Positions 7,589 to 15,116 are shown, counted from the first letter of the stretch. The stretch is 64,000 nt of DNA from Chitinophaga jiangningensis (GCF_900142605.1 NZ_FRBL01000009.1:409064-473063), one strand, 5' to 3'. Notes: generated by a model from the sequence alone, not told the origin. Translations and numbers: made by a program.

Positions 7589-8479
7589 TTATGCACTAAC
7601 TTCTAACTTATACCCCCTACCCCGTTTCACCACAATTTTAACCTTCGGATCTGACTCCAGCTTTTTCCTGAGTTTTGAAATAAACATATCAAGACTGCGG
7701 CCCACAATAACCCCTTCATCTTCCCATATTTCTTTCTGCAATCGGGTCCGTTCAATTGTCTCGTTTGGGGACAATGCGAAAATATGCAGTACCCGCGCTT
7801 CCGTAGCAGTGAGGTCTATAGTCGTTTCGTTTATTATCAACTTGCGGGCGACTGCATCGAACAACATTGCACCTAAAGCGATCACACCAGTTTGCGGAGC
7901 CTCAGGAAGGATCGTTCGCGGCTTAAAAGACCTCAGGAAAATGAATGCAATGATGGCTAAAACCGACAAGCCACCCATGAGAGATACCTTTTTTACATTG
8001 TTTACATTCGCCGGTTTAAACTGAATGTCCACCAAATAACAGGCGGAGGGTTGCTTTCTCCCTCTACATGCCAGGATGTTATCTCTTTTACCTGCTGAAA
8101 TGGCAAACCCATAGGCAACACTGCCGTCGCTACAGTTTAGCACATTAACAATATAATCAGTTGCTAACCAATTGTTTGACAATGAGCGTTGCGTAATACT
8201 TATCAGGGAGTCGGGTTGAAAAGTAAAAGGATGCTCGAAGCTAATCTGGTATTCATGCTCTCCGATCTTTTTTACAGGAAGTACTCTGGATGTCCGGTCG
8301 CCAGACTGCAAAAGCAGTTCATGGCCTATCTGGCGGAGTAAAACTGTTCTTCTGGCGATGTCAAAATCGTCACTTCTTTTCATGCTAAATGCCAGGCAGA
8401 CGATGAAGATACACGAAAGTAATATCAAACCAAACAGGTACTTCCGCCTTCCGGAAAGGAAATTCAGGCTTTCAGGCAT
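7589..8479 (-). CDS. Membrane-anchored OmpR-type winged-helix transcriptional regulator
   Basis: A 296-aa regulator with a sandwich topology. A short cytoplasmic N-terminus is followed by a transmembrane helix (about 13-31, YLFGLILLSCIFIVCLAF). A periplasmic domain of roughly 140 residues contains several Cys (NCSDG, ACRGRKQPSACY). A second helix lies at about 165-183 (VSLMGGLSVLAIIAFIFL). A cytoplasmic C-terminal Trans_reg_C domain spans about 200-294 (DLTATEARVLHIFALSPNE, DMFISKLRKKLE, VVKRGRGYKLEV). The layout resembles ToxR/CadC-type sensors but with the DNA-binding domain at the C-terminus. It likely senses a periplasmic signal directly, without a histidine kinase. It is divergent from the secreted protein gene at 8660, a plausible target. 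The domain call is firm; signal and targets are unknown. Confidence 0.82.
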   Translation of the reverse strand: MPESLNFLSGRRKYLFGLILLSCIFIVCLAFSMKRSDDFDIARRTVLLRQIGHELLLQSGDRTSRVLPVKKIGEHEYQISFEHPFTFQPDSLISITQRSLSNNWLATDYIVNVLNCSDGSVAYGFAISAGKRDNILACRGRKQPSACYLVDIQFKPANVNNVKKVSLMGGLSVLAIIAFIFLRSFKPRTILPEAPQTGVIALGAMLFDAVARKLIINETTIDLTATEARVLHIFALSPNETIERTRLQKEIWEDEGVIVGRSLDMFISKLRKKLESDPKVKIVVKRGRGYKLEVSA

Positions 8480-8659
8480 ATGCTTTACGATTTATTTACA
8501 AAGGTTACATTTTTATTTACAATCCAGATTTCCTGGCTGAAAAGCAGGCAGTTAATTTCGTTGAAATCAAATTTTTACGATATGGAAAATAAAAAAGCTG
8601 CCTCAAACGGACCAGGTTTACCAGGAGATAAATCTAGGTTAATTAATCCGACAATAAAT

Positions 8660-9205
8660 ATGAAAAAAGCTATTTATGCGCTGATCTTACCGCTGGTGGT
8701 GATAAGCGGGTTGGTATTTGCTTACGACGATATCACAAAGGGGACTGCTAAAAAATCAACGCCGAAACCCCACACTGCTGAGGAAATAAAAGCAGAAAGG
8801 AAAAGATGGGAAACTACCCCTGCTGGTATAATGTTTAAACAATGGGAGGCTTCACCCGAAGGTAATAAAGTACTATCTGCTGCTGCTAAAATCGGTAAAG
8901 AGGTAAGAGATGCTGCTAACATGGAGGCTGTTGTCACCTCCCTTACGCTGCCGCCAGGCTCACGGGTAGGCTTCGGCTTGATGGTGAGCATTAAGGGTAA
9001 CGACTATATTCTTAGTTTTGGGGCCGAAAATGCTTACAATGAATTTCAGCAACTGCACACCCTGAAGGTAAACGACAAGATAATTTTAAGAAGCCGCGGC
9101 GTATCCTACGCACCCAAGTATCCATATCCAATAGTATTCGCTGATTATGTAGAACGAGATAGTAAAATAATTTATAAACGTGTGCCACACGGTGACGGCT
9201 GTTGA
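8660..9205 (+). CDS. Secreted hypothetical protein
   Basis: A 181-aa protein from the ATG at 8660, chosen because it opens a standard signal peptide (MKKAIYALILPLVVISGLVFA). Longer in-frame starts would put 26-60 non-signal residues ahead of it. The mature part begins with a Lys/Glu-rich helical segment (KPHTAEEIKAERKRWETTPA) reminiscent of repeats in other Chitinophagaceae secreted proteins. It continues into a beta-rich region (GSRVGFGLMVSIKGNDYILSFG and KVNDKIILRSRGVSYAPKYP). I do not recognise a family. The C-terminal part may form a small OB-like barrel, but this is a guess. The gene is divergent from the membrane-bound regulator at 7589-8479, which may control it, and is closed by a clear terminator. 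Confidence 0.7.
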   Translation: MKKAIYALILPLVVISGLVFAYDDITKGTAKKSTPKPHTAEEIKAERKRWETTPAGIMFKQWEASPEGNKVLSAAAKIGKEVRDAANMEAVVTSLTLPPGSRVGFGLMVSIKGNDYILSFGAENAYNEFQQLHTLKVNDKIILRSRGVSYAPKYPYPIVFADYVERDSKIIYKRVPHGDGC

Positions 9206-9248
9206 CACATGCTCAATTTTAGATCAGAAATGGATCAAACGGAAACAT

Positions 9249-9283
9249 ATGGCTACCCGGAAGATTTTTGGGTAGCCATTCAA
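9249..9283 (+). terminator. Rho-independent terminator
   Basis: ATGGCTACCC (9249-9258) pairs perfectly with GGGTAGCCAT (9270-9279). It follows the plus-strand gene ending at 9205 and could serve the convergent minus-strand operon as well. Confidence 0.8.
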
Positions 9284-9321
9284 ATTTAATTATATAATCG
9301 TGTGTCCTACATCTTCACAAC

Positions 9322-9828
9322 CTACACCGCTGCATATTGCACCTGCAATATCTCCTCCGTCAGCATTTTATTCTCCACTATTTTAAACCTGGTAACAAAG
9401 TTGTCTTTATCCCCGATTACCCCTCCATCTCCAACAATAACAGGAATCAGGTTAAAGAAAATGTCCGTTACCAGGCCAGCCTCCAGAAATGCATTGTATG
9501 TTTTGGTACCACCCCCAAGCACTGTTGCAGTGAATCCCTTCTCTGATAAGTAAGAAAGTGCTTCTTCCGGTGTGCGGGCGACTTTATATTTATCGCTGCT
9601 GAAGTTGCCTGCTGAAAGTACCACTATCTCAACCCCGGGAAATACCTGCTCTGCACCGCCAAAGGATTCCAGTACCTTGAAAGTAGCGCTGCCCAACACC
9701 AAACTCTTAATATTGTTGGTTAGCTGAAAAAAGTATCCTAAAGCTTCCTGCGGCACATTATGATTAGATTTGCCAGCCAGTAATACCTGGCCATTGTGTG
9801 ATATATTTGCGATCAAATTTACTTTCAT
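9322..9828 (-). CDS. RibD C-terminal-domain (dihydrofolate-reductase-like) protein
   Basis: A 168-aa protein of the RibD-C/DHFR-like fold, which binds NADPH. Diagnostic features are the opening strand MKVNLIANISHNGQVL, GSATFKVLES in the position of the substrate helix, ATVLGGGTKTYNAFLEAGL with the glycine-rich cofactor motif, and DIFFNLIPVIVGDGG near the end. Most stand-alone members are uncharacterised NADPH-dependent reductases, not true folate enzymes. It is the last gene of a three-gene operon with an NTF2-like protein and a quinone-oxidoreductase-like enzyme under a divergent HxlR regulator, suggesting a role in reducing or detoxifying small electrophiles. A paralogue of the same superfamily lies at 24606-25196. 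Confidence 0.85.
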   Translation of the reverse strand: MKVNLIANISHNGQVLLAGKSNHNVPQEALGYFFQLTNNIKSLVLGSATFKVLESFGGAEQVFPGVEIVVLSAGNFSSDKYKVARTPEEALSYLSEKGFTATVLGGGTKTYNAFLEAGLVTDIFFNLIPVIVGDGGVIGDKDNFVTRFKIVENKMLTEEILQVQYAAV

Positions 9829-9852
9829 AATTATTGAATTTGAGATTGTTTG

Positions 9853-10296
9853 TTAAAAATCCACATCAACATTCTTTTTCTGCCATTCAAAGTGGCCAGT
9901 CCTTTTTGCAACCAGCCACTGATGATTGATATGTACATATTCATCCTCATAGGTAGCGCCAATGGTAGTGGTTATTTTGTTGCCGGCCTCCTTGCTAATG
10001 AGGGTGATAAAGCAATACAATTTTCCCTGTGCATAGTTGCCGTTAAGTGTGATGACGTGCTGACCATTGAAGTGATAAACTGTCTCAACCTGCTGCAGAA
10101 ATTGGTTAAATGCTGCTGCCATTTCCTTTCGACCTGTAATTTTCAAAATGGTTTTGCCATCAGCAATGGTTTCTGAAATGGCATCTGCTGTGAATAGTTG
10201 CACCTGCTGCTCAAAGTCTTTTTTATCAGCGAGCATGGATATGCGATCAACCAGTTCCTTAATAGCAATTTTATCCGCTAATTCATTTGTATTCAT
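9853..10296 (-). CDS. NTF2-like / SnoaL-type protein
   Basis: A 147-aa protein of the NTF2-like cone fold. It starts MNTNELADKIAIKELVDRISMLADKKDFEQQVQLFTAD, a helix-then-strand pattern typical of the nuclear transport factor 2 family. It continues with VETVYHFNGQHVITLNGNYAQGKLYCF and TYEDEYVHINHQWLVAKRTGHFEW, which supply the cone sheet. Members bind or isomerise small hydrophobic ligands; the specific substrate cannot be read from sequence. It sits between the oxidoreductase gene (1-base gap upstream) and the RibD-C gene, so it is the middle member of an HxlR-controlled operon. Confidence 0.82.
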   Translation of the reverse strand: MNTNELADKIAIKELVDRISMLADKKDFEQQVQLFTADAISETIADGKTILKITGRKEMAAAFNQFLQQVETVYHFNGQHVITLNGNYAQGKLYCFITLISKEAGNKITTTIGATYEDEYVHINHQWLVAKRTGHFEWQKKNVDVDF

Positions 10297-10297
10297 G

Positions 10298-11344
10298 CTA
10301 AATATGATTAACCGTGAGTGCTATTTTACCCTGGATATTACCTGCGGCTGCTCTGGCATGGGCTTGACTGGCAGCTTCCAATGGGAACACGCTATCAATA
10401 ACCGTTTTAATAACGCCCTGCTCTATCAGCTCAGCTAATGCGGTAAGTTGTGGACCGCTTGAACGTACTTGCGTTGCCGATACTGTTACACCCAATTTTT
10501 CCGCTTCAGCGGCGCCTGAGAACCCGAGTGGGAAAATTGGAAATAATGCACCTCCCTTCTTCAGTATTTTCAGGAACCTGCCTGTGGTGGGGCCACCGAC
10601 TGCATCAACTACCAGGTCCACATCAGAGACTATCTCGTTGGCGGAGTATTTCGTGTAATCAATAAATTCATCCGCACCCAGCTCTCTCAAAATACTTTCC
10701 TGTTTTGTAGATGCCACTGCGATTACATATGCCCCCTTCCATTTAGCCAACTGCACTACAAAATGGCCTACGCCCCCGGCAGCGCCGTTTACCAATACTT
10801 TCTTTCCTGCCAGTGGAACGGGCTCGTGGCGGTTGGGCTGAAGCGGATTGGGTTCATTGTGGCCCTGGTCAATCAGAAACTGCCATGCAGTGAGTAAGGA
10901 CATAGGGGCTGCTGCCGCCTGAACAAAATCTACATTTTTAGGTTTTAAGGCGATCTCCGAAGCCGGCACGCTTACATATTGAGCATAGGCCTGACTTGCA
11001 CCATAACTCGGAAATCGTACCATGCTATAAACTTCATCACCGGCTTCTAATCCTTCCACCCCTTCGGCTACTTCGGTGATAATGCCTGATATATCTGTAC
11101 CCAGAATGATAGGGAAAGGTACTTTGGGCTGCCATTCCGGCGGCAACATTTTATATCCATCCCGCAGGTACCAGTCAGGTGGATTTAACCCAATTGCTTT
11201 TACTTTTACCAGCACTTCACCTTTTTTCGGTGCAGGCACCGGAGCATCCTCGTAACGAAGTACTTCAGGGCCTCCGAATTCGTGCTGTCTGATTGCTTTC
11301 ATCACCATTGGTCTGCTACTCTTCTGTTCAATACTTAAGCTCAT
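10298..11344 (-). CDS. NADP-dependent quinone-oxidoreductase-like MDR dehydrogenase
   Basis: A medium-chain dehydrogenase/reductase of about 348 aa, zinc-independent QOR-like type. Motifs: the N-terminal GroES-like domain with MKAIRQHEFGGPEVLRYED and VKAIGLNPPDWYLRDG, then the Rossmann segment VLVNGAAGGVGHFVVQLAKW with the AAxxGVG NADP motif, and DLVVDAVGGPTTGRFL. The usual structural-zinc Cys cluster is absent. The start is placed at ATG 11344 because the -7 box (11369-11376, minus strand) overlaps a longer in-frame start at 11371, which would lie upstream of the transcript. First gene of the operon with the NTF2-like and RibD-C genes, divergent from hxlR. HxlR regulators commonly control such oxidoreductases in response to aldehydes or quinones, so a detoxification role is likely. 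Confidence 0.88.
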   Translation of the reverse strand: MSLSIEQKSSRPMVMKAIRQHEFGGPEVLRYEDAPVPAPKKGEVLVKVKAIGLNPPDWYLRDGYKMLPPEWQPKVPFPIILGTDISGIITEVAEGVEGLEAGDEVYSMVRFPSYGASQAYAQYVSVPASEIALKPKNVDFVQAAAAPMSLLTAWQFLIDQGHNEPNPLQPNRHEPVPLAGKKVLVNGAAGGVGHFVVQLAKWKGAYVIAVASTKQESILRELGADEFIDYTKYSANEIVSDVDLVVDAVGGPTTGRFLKILKKGGALFPIFPLGFSGAAEAEKLGVTVSATQVRSSGPQLTALAELIEQGVIKTVIDSVFPLEAASQAHARAAAGNIQGKIALTVNHI

Positions 11345-11368
11345 CTTTTGTAGTTTTTTAATGTGCAA

Positions 11369-11376
11369 CAAAAGTA
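11369..11376 (-). promoter_or_regulatory. -7 promoter box of the oxidoreductase operon
   Basis: On the minus strand the sequence reads TACTTTTG, a perfect TAnnTTTG. A TTG about 20 bases upstream lies inside the palindromic operator. Transcription would start near 11362, leaving a short leader before the ATG at 11344. Confidence 0.65.
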
Positions 11377-11386
11377 AATTAGTAGT

Positions 11387-11403
11387 ATACTTGTGACAAG
11401 TAT
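11387..11403. promoter_or_regulatory. Palindromic operator, probable HxlR binding site
   Basis: A 17-base perfect palindrome, ATACTTG-TGA-CAAGTAT, lies between the divergent oxidoreductase and hxlR genes. A third half-site follows directly (TACTT at about 11405, forming AAGTA-TG-TACTT). It overlaps the likely -33 region of the oxidoreductase promoter, so binding should repress that operon. HxlR-family sites are typically short inverted repeats of this kind. Confidence 0.65.
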
Positions 11404-11464
11404 GTACTTATTTGTATCCTACACACCATTAGTAATGTATTGTTGATTATCAATACTTTAAAAA

Positions 11465-11830
11465 ATGAGAAAGAAAGAAAAAAGTTGTTCGGAAGCGGCT
11501 ACCTGCTCGGTAGATTATGCCTTTAAACGTATCGGCGGGAAATATAAAGGCCGTATTTTATGGTACCTGCACGAGCATTCGATTTTGCGTTACGGGGAAT
11601 TGAGCAGGACCATGCCCGACATCACCACTAAAATGCTGACGCAAACATTAAGAGAGTTGGAAAGTGATCATTTAATCAATCGAAAAGTATATCTTGAAGT
11701 ACCGCCGAAAGTGGAGTATACACTAACGGAAGTAGGGCAAGGACTTGTTCCGTTTATCAGGTATCTGAAAGAATGGGGGGATGAGCAGATGAAGGCGGAG
11801 CGGAAGAAGGCGAAAATGGCAGGAGGTTGA
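11465..11830 (+). CDS. HxlR-family transcriptional regulator
   Basis: A 121-aa winged-helix regulator. The HxlR pattern is clear: CSVDYAFKRIGGKYKGRILWYL at the start of the domain, RYGELSRTMPDITTKMLTQTLRELESDHLINRK covering helices 2-4, and VEYTLTEVGQGLVPFIRYLKEW for the wing and dimer helix. Cys8 and Cys14 near the N-terminus are placed like the redox-sensing Cys found in several HxlR members that detect aldehydes or quinones. It is divergent from the oxidoreductase operon with a palindromic operator between them and probably represses that operon. Confidence 0.9.
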   Translation: MRKKEKSCSEAATCSVDYAFKRIGGKYKGRILWYLHEHSILRYGELSRTMPDITTKMLTQTLRELESDHLINRKVYLEVPPKVEYTLTEVGQGLVPFIRYLKEWGDEQMKAERKKAKMAGG

Positions 11831-12045
11831 TAAGGTTGTAGTGGCCATCTGTCTATTCTTTACCACGGTATGGAAATTCGAATTACTTATCGTATTTTTT
11901 TGAATGATTGAATTAAAGTATATCTTGCACACCCAATTTGTAAATGTCCAAATACTTTAATTAACTGAGGCCCTTATTTTTATCGTGATCTTTTTAAGTA
12001 CCTATCAACCATAAAATACTTTTTAAATTAAAAATCCTTATTGCC

Positions 12046-12072
12046 ATGAAAAAACTGCTCGACGCCTTGTAA
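12046..12072 (+). CDS. Leader peptide MKKLLDAL, copy 2
   Basis: A nine-codon frame (MKKLLDAL-stop) begins at an ATG 45 bases before a GTG-started small ORF and in the same reading frame. Across the three copies in the window all variable bases fall at third codon positions and are silent, so the octapeptide is conserved as protein. Its TAA stop lies inside the 5' arm of the hairpin at 12066-12091. A ribosome finishing the leader would open the hairpin, so the arrangement suggests translational coupling or attenuation of the downstream ORF. Confidence 0.5.
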   Translation: MKKLLDAL

Positions 12073-12091
12073 CACCAAAAGTGTTTACAAG
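12066..12091 (+). promoter_or_regulatory. Conserved hairpin over the leader stop codon (copy 2)
   Basis: CTTGTAACAC (12066-12075) pairs with GTGTTTACAAG (12081-12091), leaving a single bulged T and a five-base loop CAAAA. The second copy (14672-14697) has identical arms and differs only in the loop and the bulged base, the pattern expected of a conserved RNA structure. The last base of the hairpin is the first G of the downstream GTG start. Confidence 0.6.
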
Positions 12092-12399
12092 TGAGAACAA
12101 GAAAAATTTTTGAAACTACTGACCATCGCAGGACGTATAACCTGGTCAAAAGAAGATTGTATTCCATTTGCACAAGATGCCACTGGCATCCTACCATCTG
12201 GCTTCATTGCACTGACAACCCTTTGAGAACCACATGGTATCACGGTGACGCGAATATTCATCCAGATGATATGAAATTCAAATACCCACCCAGTTGGAAA
12301 ATTGTTTCAAAAAACCAGAAACAATGGATGAAGAAAAAATTCAAGTCAAAAACCACTATCATGCTTGATGGAAGTCTTTGGATTGAAAAGTGGTGGTAA
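12091..12399 (+). CDS. Small Cys/His/Trp-rich protein, family member A
   Basis: A 102-aa protein that I do not recognise. It is clearly related to the 99-aa protein at 14697-14996. Shared features in order: HRRTYNL, LYxxCTxCxWHPTxWxHCxDNP, a variable stretch, then PPxWKxVSKNxKQWMKKKF and TTIMLDGSLxI, ending in Trp. The CxxC...HC cluster (about 30-45) looks like a metal-binding knuckle. The C-terminal half is basic, which would suit RNA or DNA binding. The start is GTG, at the same position relative to the hairpin in both copies. Many differences between the two genes are silent or conservative, so both appear to encode functional proteins. The unit is closed by its own terminator. Confidence 0.6.
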   Translation: MRTRKIFETTDHRRTYNLVKRRLYSICTRCHWHPTIWLHCTDNPLRTTWYHGDANIHPDDMKFKYPPSWKIVSKNQKQWMKKKFKSKTTIMLDGSLWIEKWW

Positions 12400-12415
12400 T
12401 TACAAGAAATTAAGA

Positions 12416-12446
12416 AAAGCCTTATAGCAAAAAGCTGTAAGGCTTT
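12416..12446 (+). terminator. Rho-independent terminator of copy 2 unit
   Basis: AAAGCCTTATAGC (12416-12428) pairs with GCTGTAAGGCTTT (12434-12446) over a loop of five A, followed by AATTTTA. Confidence 0.85.
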
Positions 12447-12466
12447 AATTTTACAAATCTCTATTT

Positions 12467-13261
12467 ATGAAATCATTTATCCTAACCCTTAGTTTGGTTA
12501 TTTCCGTACTCTTAATACATGGGCAGCACCCTGTTGAAGAAGGCAAAAAATTATACCGAAGCGAAATGGCTTCCTGGTATGGAACAGATGTTTTTGGCGA
12601 ATACCTCCGGCACCGTGCTTATAGAGTTGGTGGCTATTTTTCCTATGAAAAAGGCAACGATATCAATTGTATTTTCTTCTCCAACGATACTATCCCTGTA
12701 ACGCTTGGCATCATCACTTTCGACAGTACATTCTCCATACAAAACGCAAGAATAGACAGCACCCAGCGAGCATTGACAGATGAAGAATCAGCCTATACTT
12801 TACTTAGAAAGAAGACAAAGGAAGCGCTTAACACAGATACCATCTTCCAATACTATAAGAATACTGGCTTTAACATTATTCCTGTTATTGATAATTATGG
12901 AAAGAGAGTATATGTTTTAACCGGCCCCAAAACCAATAATGTGGTAATATTTGGGAATGATTACCTTGTAACCTTTGATAAAAGAAATAATATCAAAGAC
13001 ATCCAACGACTTCATAAAAACATTATGATGATTGAAACGGATAAGGAAGTCCAGGAAGGGGTAAGCATGCACTCACATACAGCGGAAACCGGAGAATCTA
13101 TCACAGCAACAGATGTATGTACACTCATGCTCTATGCGCAATCGGCTAAGTGGACACAACATTATGTGCTTGCTCCTAAACAAATATCCATATGGGATTG
13201 TAAGAAAAATTCAGTATTTGTGTTAAGCAGAAAGGCGTGGGACAAGATCAATCAGAAGTAA
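12467..13261 (+). CDS. Secreted hypothetical protein
   Basis: A 264-aa protein with a signal peptide (MKSFILTLSLVISVLLIHGQ). No known domain is evident. The mature part is mixed alpha/beta, with segments such as NTGFNIIPVIDNYGKRVYVLTGPKTNNVVIFGNDYLVTFD that suggest a beta-sheet core, a His pair in MHSHTAETGES and a late WTQHYVLAPKQISIWDC. It resembles lineage-restricted Chitinophagaceae secreted proteins predicted to sit in the periplasm or cell envelope. Its 3' end overlaps the convergent gene at 13248 by 14 bases. It lies 20 bases after the terminator of the preceding leader/ORF unit and so is probably transcribed separately. Confidence 0.68.
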   Translation: MKSFILTLSLVISVLLIHGQHPVEEGKKLYRSEMASWYGTDVFGEYLRHRAYRVGGYFSYEKGNDINCIFFSNDTIPVTLGIITFDSTFSIQNARIDSTQRALTDEESAYTLLRKKTKEALNTDTIFQYYKNTGFNIIPVIDNYGKRVYVLTGPKTNNVVIFGNDYLVTFDKRNNIKDIQRLHKNIMMIETDKEVQEGVSMHSHTAETGESITATDVCTLMLYAQSAKWTQHYVLAPKQISIWDCKKNSVFVLSRKAWDKINQK

Positions 13262-13778
13262 TGGCGCCAGGTGCTTTGAAGTCAGCCATATTTTCGTTTT
13301 GCCTTGTCCAAATCCGGGCTACTTTTTCCACCTGATCATTGGTCATACTTTCAGTGCGAATCCATGTCCTTACACCATGGATCATCACCATGGACGCCTT
13401 ATGCACCTCAATAAAATATTTCAAGTCGCGTCCATTATCCAACAGGATCGAACCAAAAGTTAATGGCTTCTTTGCATAATAATCTTTAAAATCACCGTGT
13501 GATTTGTCTTTCGCTCCGATTCTGTTGCCAGCCATGAGCGTCCCATTCTCTTTAGTTACCAGTTTACGGGTAGTCAATACACTGAAATTATCAGCATCAA
13601 TAATTGTGGAGCAAATGACCAGCTCATTTTCCGAAAGCTCAATTTCAATTCCCGAATACCATTGAATAAACTCAGCATTATCCGTATAAAACCGGGTCCA
13701 TTTAAAGTCATAGGGCTTCATAGTGCTTCTCTTTATAGCAGCTATGGAAATGTTATGAATACTTTTATCGGATTTCAT
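13248..13778 (-). CDS. Conserved hypothetical protein
   Basis: A 176-aa cytoplasmic-looking protein with no signal peptide or membrane segment. An internal start (MKPYDFKWTRFY, ATG at 13721) is a reasonable alternative, because the 19 residues before it look unstructured and basic. The sequence is mixed alpha/beta with several aromatic residues (FIQWYSGIEIELSENELVI, FGSILLDNGRDLKYFIEVHK, THGVRTWIR-like end). No catalytic motif or known domain is apparent. It lies upstream-to-downstream behind the gene at 13803-14501 on the same strand (24-base gap), so the two are probably co-transcribed. Confidence 0.6.
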   Translation of the reverse strand: MKSDKSIHNISIAAIKRSTMKPYDFKWTRFYTDNAEFIQWYSGIEIELSENELVICSTIIDADNFSVLTTRKLVTKENGTLMAGNRIGAKDKSHGDFKDYYAKKPLTFGSILLDNGRDLKYFIEVHKASMVMIHGVRTWIRTESMTNDQVEKVARIWTRQNENMADFKAPGAITSD

Positions 13779-13802
13779 TTTTAAGCGTTACTACGTTTTT
13801 AT

Positions 13803-14501
13803 TCAACAAATCATTAATAACCTGCTCTCCCCTGGTTTTTCCTTAGGTGCACGGTGCAAACAAGGCAGCACCTTACTTTCCGGATGGTCTACTGCCAGTC
13901 TCCAAAGATTCCCGACACCCAGGTTGATGATTTGAGCACCAGGTTTGGGTTGGTAATGCAGGTCAAAAAAATTATCATTCAGGAATGCTTCAAAACCTTC
14001 TTCGGGACCATCATAAAGCTCTTTTAATGCAGCACGCATTTCCGGAATAAGTATCTTCTGCACTCCCTGCTCGTTGGGTAATATATCACTGGACTCACCA
14101 TAGTAAGTACACAGGAAGGTATCCGTTGCTACCGGCGACCTATCTACGTGGAAAGAATATACATCTGTTGGAAACAGCGGAAAGGAATCATCCCGCTCAT
14201 AATATTTGATAACATTAAGTGCCGGCTGGGCACCATATTCCGTTAACGCATTCCAATCGTTTAGGAGGACTTCACGGGCAAGGTTCCCCTGCTCACTTAG
14301 CTGCAATGCTTCAAGATCTGCCGGTTCCAGGGCGGTGATGTTCCCGTCGAGTGTTACCTTTTCTATGATCTCAGCAAAATTCCCTTTTAATGTACGGCTC
14401 CAGCACATCGCATTGATCGCTCCGGCGAATGGTGTAGCAACCAGGTCGTGAAAGTTGGTGACGTGTGTAATACTTTTAGCATTAAAAGATGAATTCAGCA
14501 T
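13803..14501 (-). CDS. Hypothetical protein, possibly DUF1826-like
   Basis: A 232-aa protein without a signal peptide. A central SFHVDRSPVATDTFLCTYYG followed by a late CLHRAPKEKPGESRLLM resembles the HxD...H...R spacing of jelly-roll (2-oxoglutarate/Fe-type) folds. It recalls the DUF1826 family, whose members carry an H-D-R block before LICTY and an HRSP near the end. The N-terminal half (ITHVTNFHDLVATPFAGAINAMCW) does not identify it further. I consider the DUF1826 assignment plausible but unproven. First gene of a two-gene minus-strand unit with 13248-13778. Confidence 0.55.
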   Translation of the reverse strand: MLNSSFNAKSITHVTNFHDLVATPFAGAINAMCWSRTLKGNFAEIIEKVTLDGNITALEPADLEALQLSEQGNLAREVLLNDWNALTEYGAQPALNVIKYYERDDSFPLFPTDVYSFHVDRSPVATDTFLCTYYGESSDILPNEQGVQKILIPEMRAALKELYDGPEEGFEAFLNDNFFDLHYQPKPGAQIINLGVGNLWRLAVDHPESKVLPCLHRAPKEKPGESRLLMIC

Positions 14502-14651
14502 ATATCATAAATTGGCCAATCAGCGGCAATATACAGAAATAGTCGCTATGCAAACCGAATGAACCCTCCAGGCACTGGGCTCAAACATTCAATATGACTT
14601 ATTGAAACGAAATAATTGAGTATATTAGAAGGCAATAATATATATCACCTT

Positions 14652-14678
14652 ATGAAAAAACTACTCGACGCCTTGTAA
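14652..14678 (+). CDS. Leader peptide MKKLLDAL, copy 3
   Basis: Identical in peptide to copies 1 and 2. It differs from copy 2 by one silent base (CTA for CTG) in 27. The TAA is again in the 5' arm of a hairpin, and the GTG-started ORF follows in the same frame 18 bases after the stop. The exact spacing from ATG to GTG (45 bases) is the same as in copy 2. Confidence 0.5.
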   Translation: MKKLLDAL

Positions 14679-14697
14679 CACCAAACGTGTTCACAAG
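14672..14697 (+). promoter_or_regulatory. Conserved hairpin over the leader stop codon (copy 3)
   Basis: CTTGTAACAC (14672-14681) pairs with GTGTTCACAAG (14687-14697). The loop is CAAAC and the bulged base is C. Relative to copy 2 only the last loop base and the bulge differ; both stem arms are invariant. Confidence 0.6.
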
Positions 14698-14996
14698 TGA
14701 AATTTTACAAATGCCTTAAGGAAACTACACACCGCCGGACTTATAACCTCGCCAGGCGAGAACTCTATGCCAAATGTACTATATGCCCCTGGCACCCTAC
14801 TTATTGGCAGCACTGTCCGGACAATCCGTATATTTCCATGGTCTACAAGGGACCCAAAAAGGATAAGTTCAGGTTCCAACATCCACCAAATTGGAAACTT
14901 GTTTCCAAAAACAGGAAACAATGGATGAAGAAAAAATTTGTATCAGAAACTACTATTATGTTGGATGGAAGTTTATATATCCGCATGAGATGGTAG
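14697..14996 (+). CDS. Small Cys/His/Trp-rich protein, family member B
   Basis: A 99-aa paralogue of the protein at 12091-12399, with the same plan. HRRTYNLARRELY leads into the cluster CTICPWHPTYWQHCPDNP, then a variable linker (YKGPKKDKFRFQ), then PPNWKLVSKNRKQWMKKKF and TTIMLDGSLYI, ending in Trp. The CxxC and HC pairs could bind zinc. The Lys/Trp-rich second half is basic. Function unknown. GTG start fused to the 3' arm of the hairpin; the leader peptide precedes it in frame and a strong terminator follows. Repetition of the complete unit 2.6 kb apart shows duplication of the whole cassette, leader and terminator type included. Confidence 0.6.
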   Translation: MKFYKCLKETTHRRTYNLARRELYAKCTICPWHPTYWQHCPDNPYISMVYKGPKKDKFRFQHPPNWKLVSKNRKQWMKKKFVSETTIMLDGSLYIRMRW

Positions 14997-15001
14997 CTAT
15001 T

Positions 15002-15043
15002 AAAAGCATTTCTTACATTCTCTGACTGTAAGAAATGCTTTTT
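15002..15043 (+). terminator. Rho-independent terminator of copy 3 unit
   Basis: A perfect 16-bp stem (AAAAGCATTTCTTACA at 15002-15017 with its complement at 15027-15042), loop of nine bases, then T and A-rich sequence. Confidence 0.9.
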
Positions 15044-15108
15044 AATATACTAAATTTCCACCTCCCCAAAAAAGGTGTTTTCACGGTTTATTTAATTATC
15101 TGAAACCC

Positions 15109-15116
15109 TACCTTTG
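15109..15116 (+). promoter_or_regulatory. -7 promoter box upstream of the LecA-like gene
   Basis: TACCTTTG matches TAnnTTTG exactly; an upstream -33 element is weak (GTTTA near 15087). Transcription would start near 15123, about 105 bases before the ATG at 15228. Confidence 0.55.
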
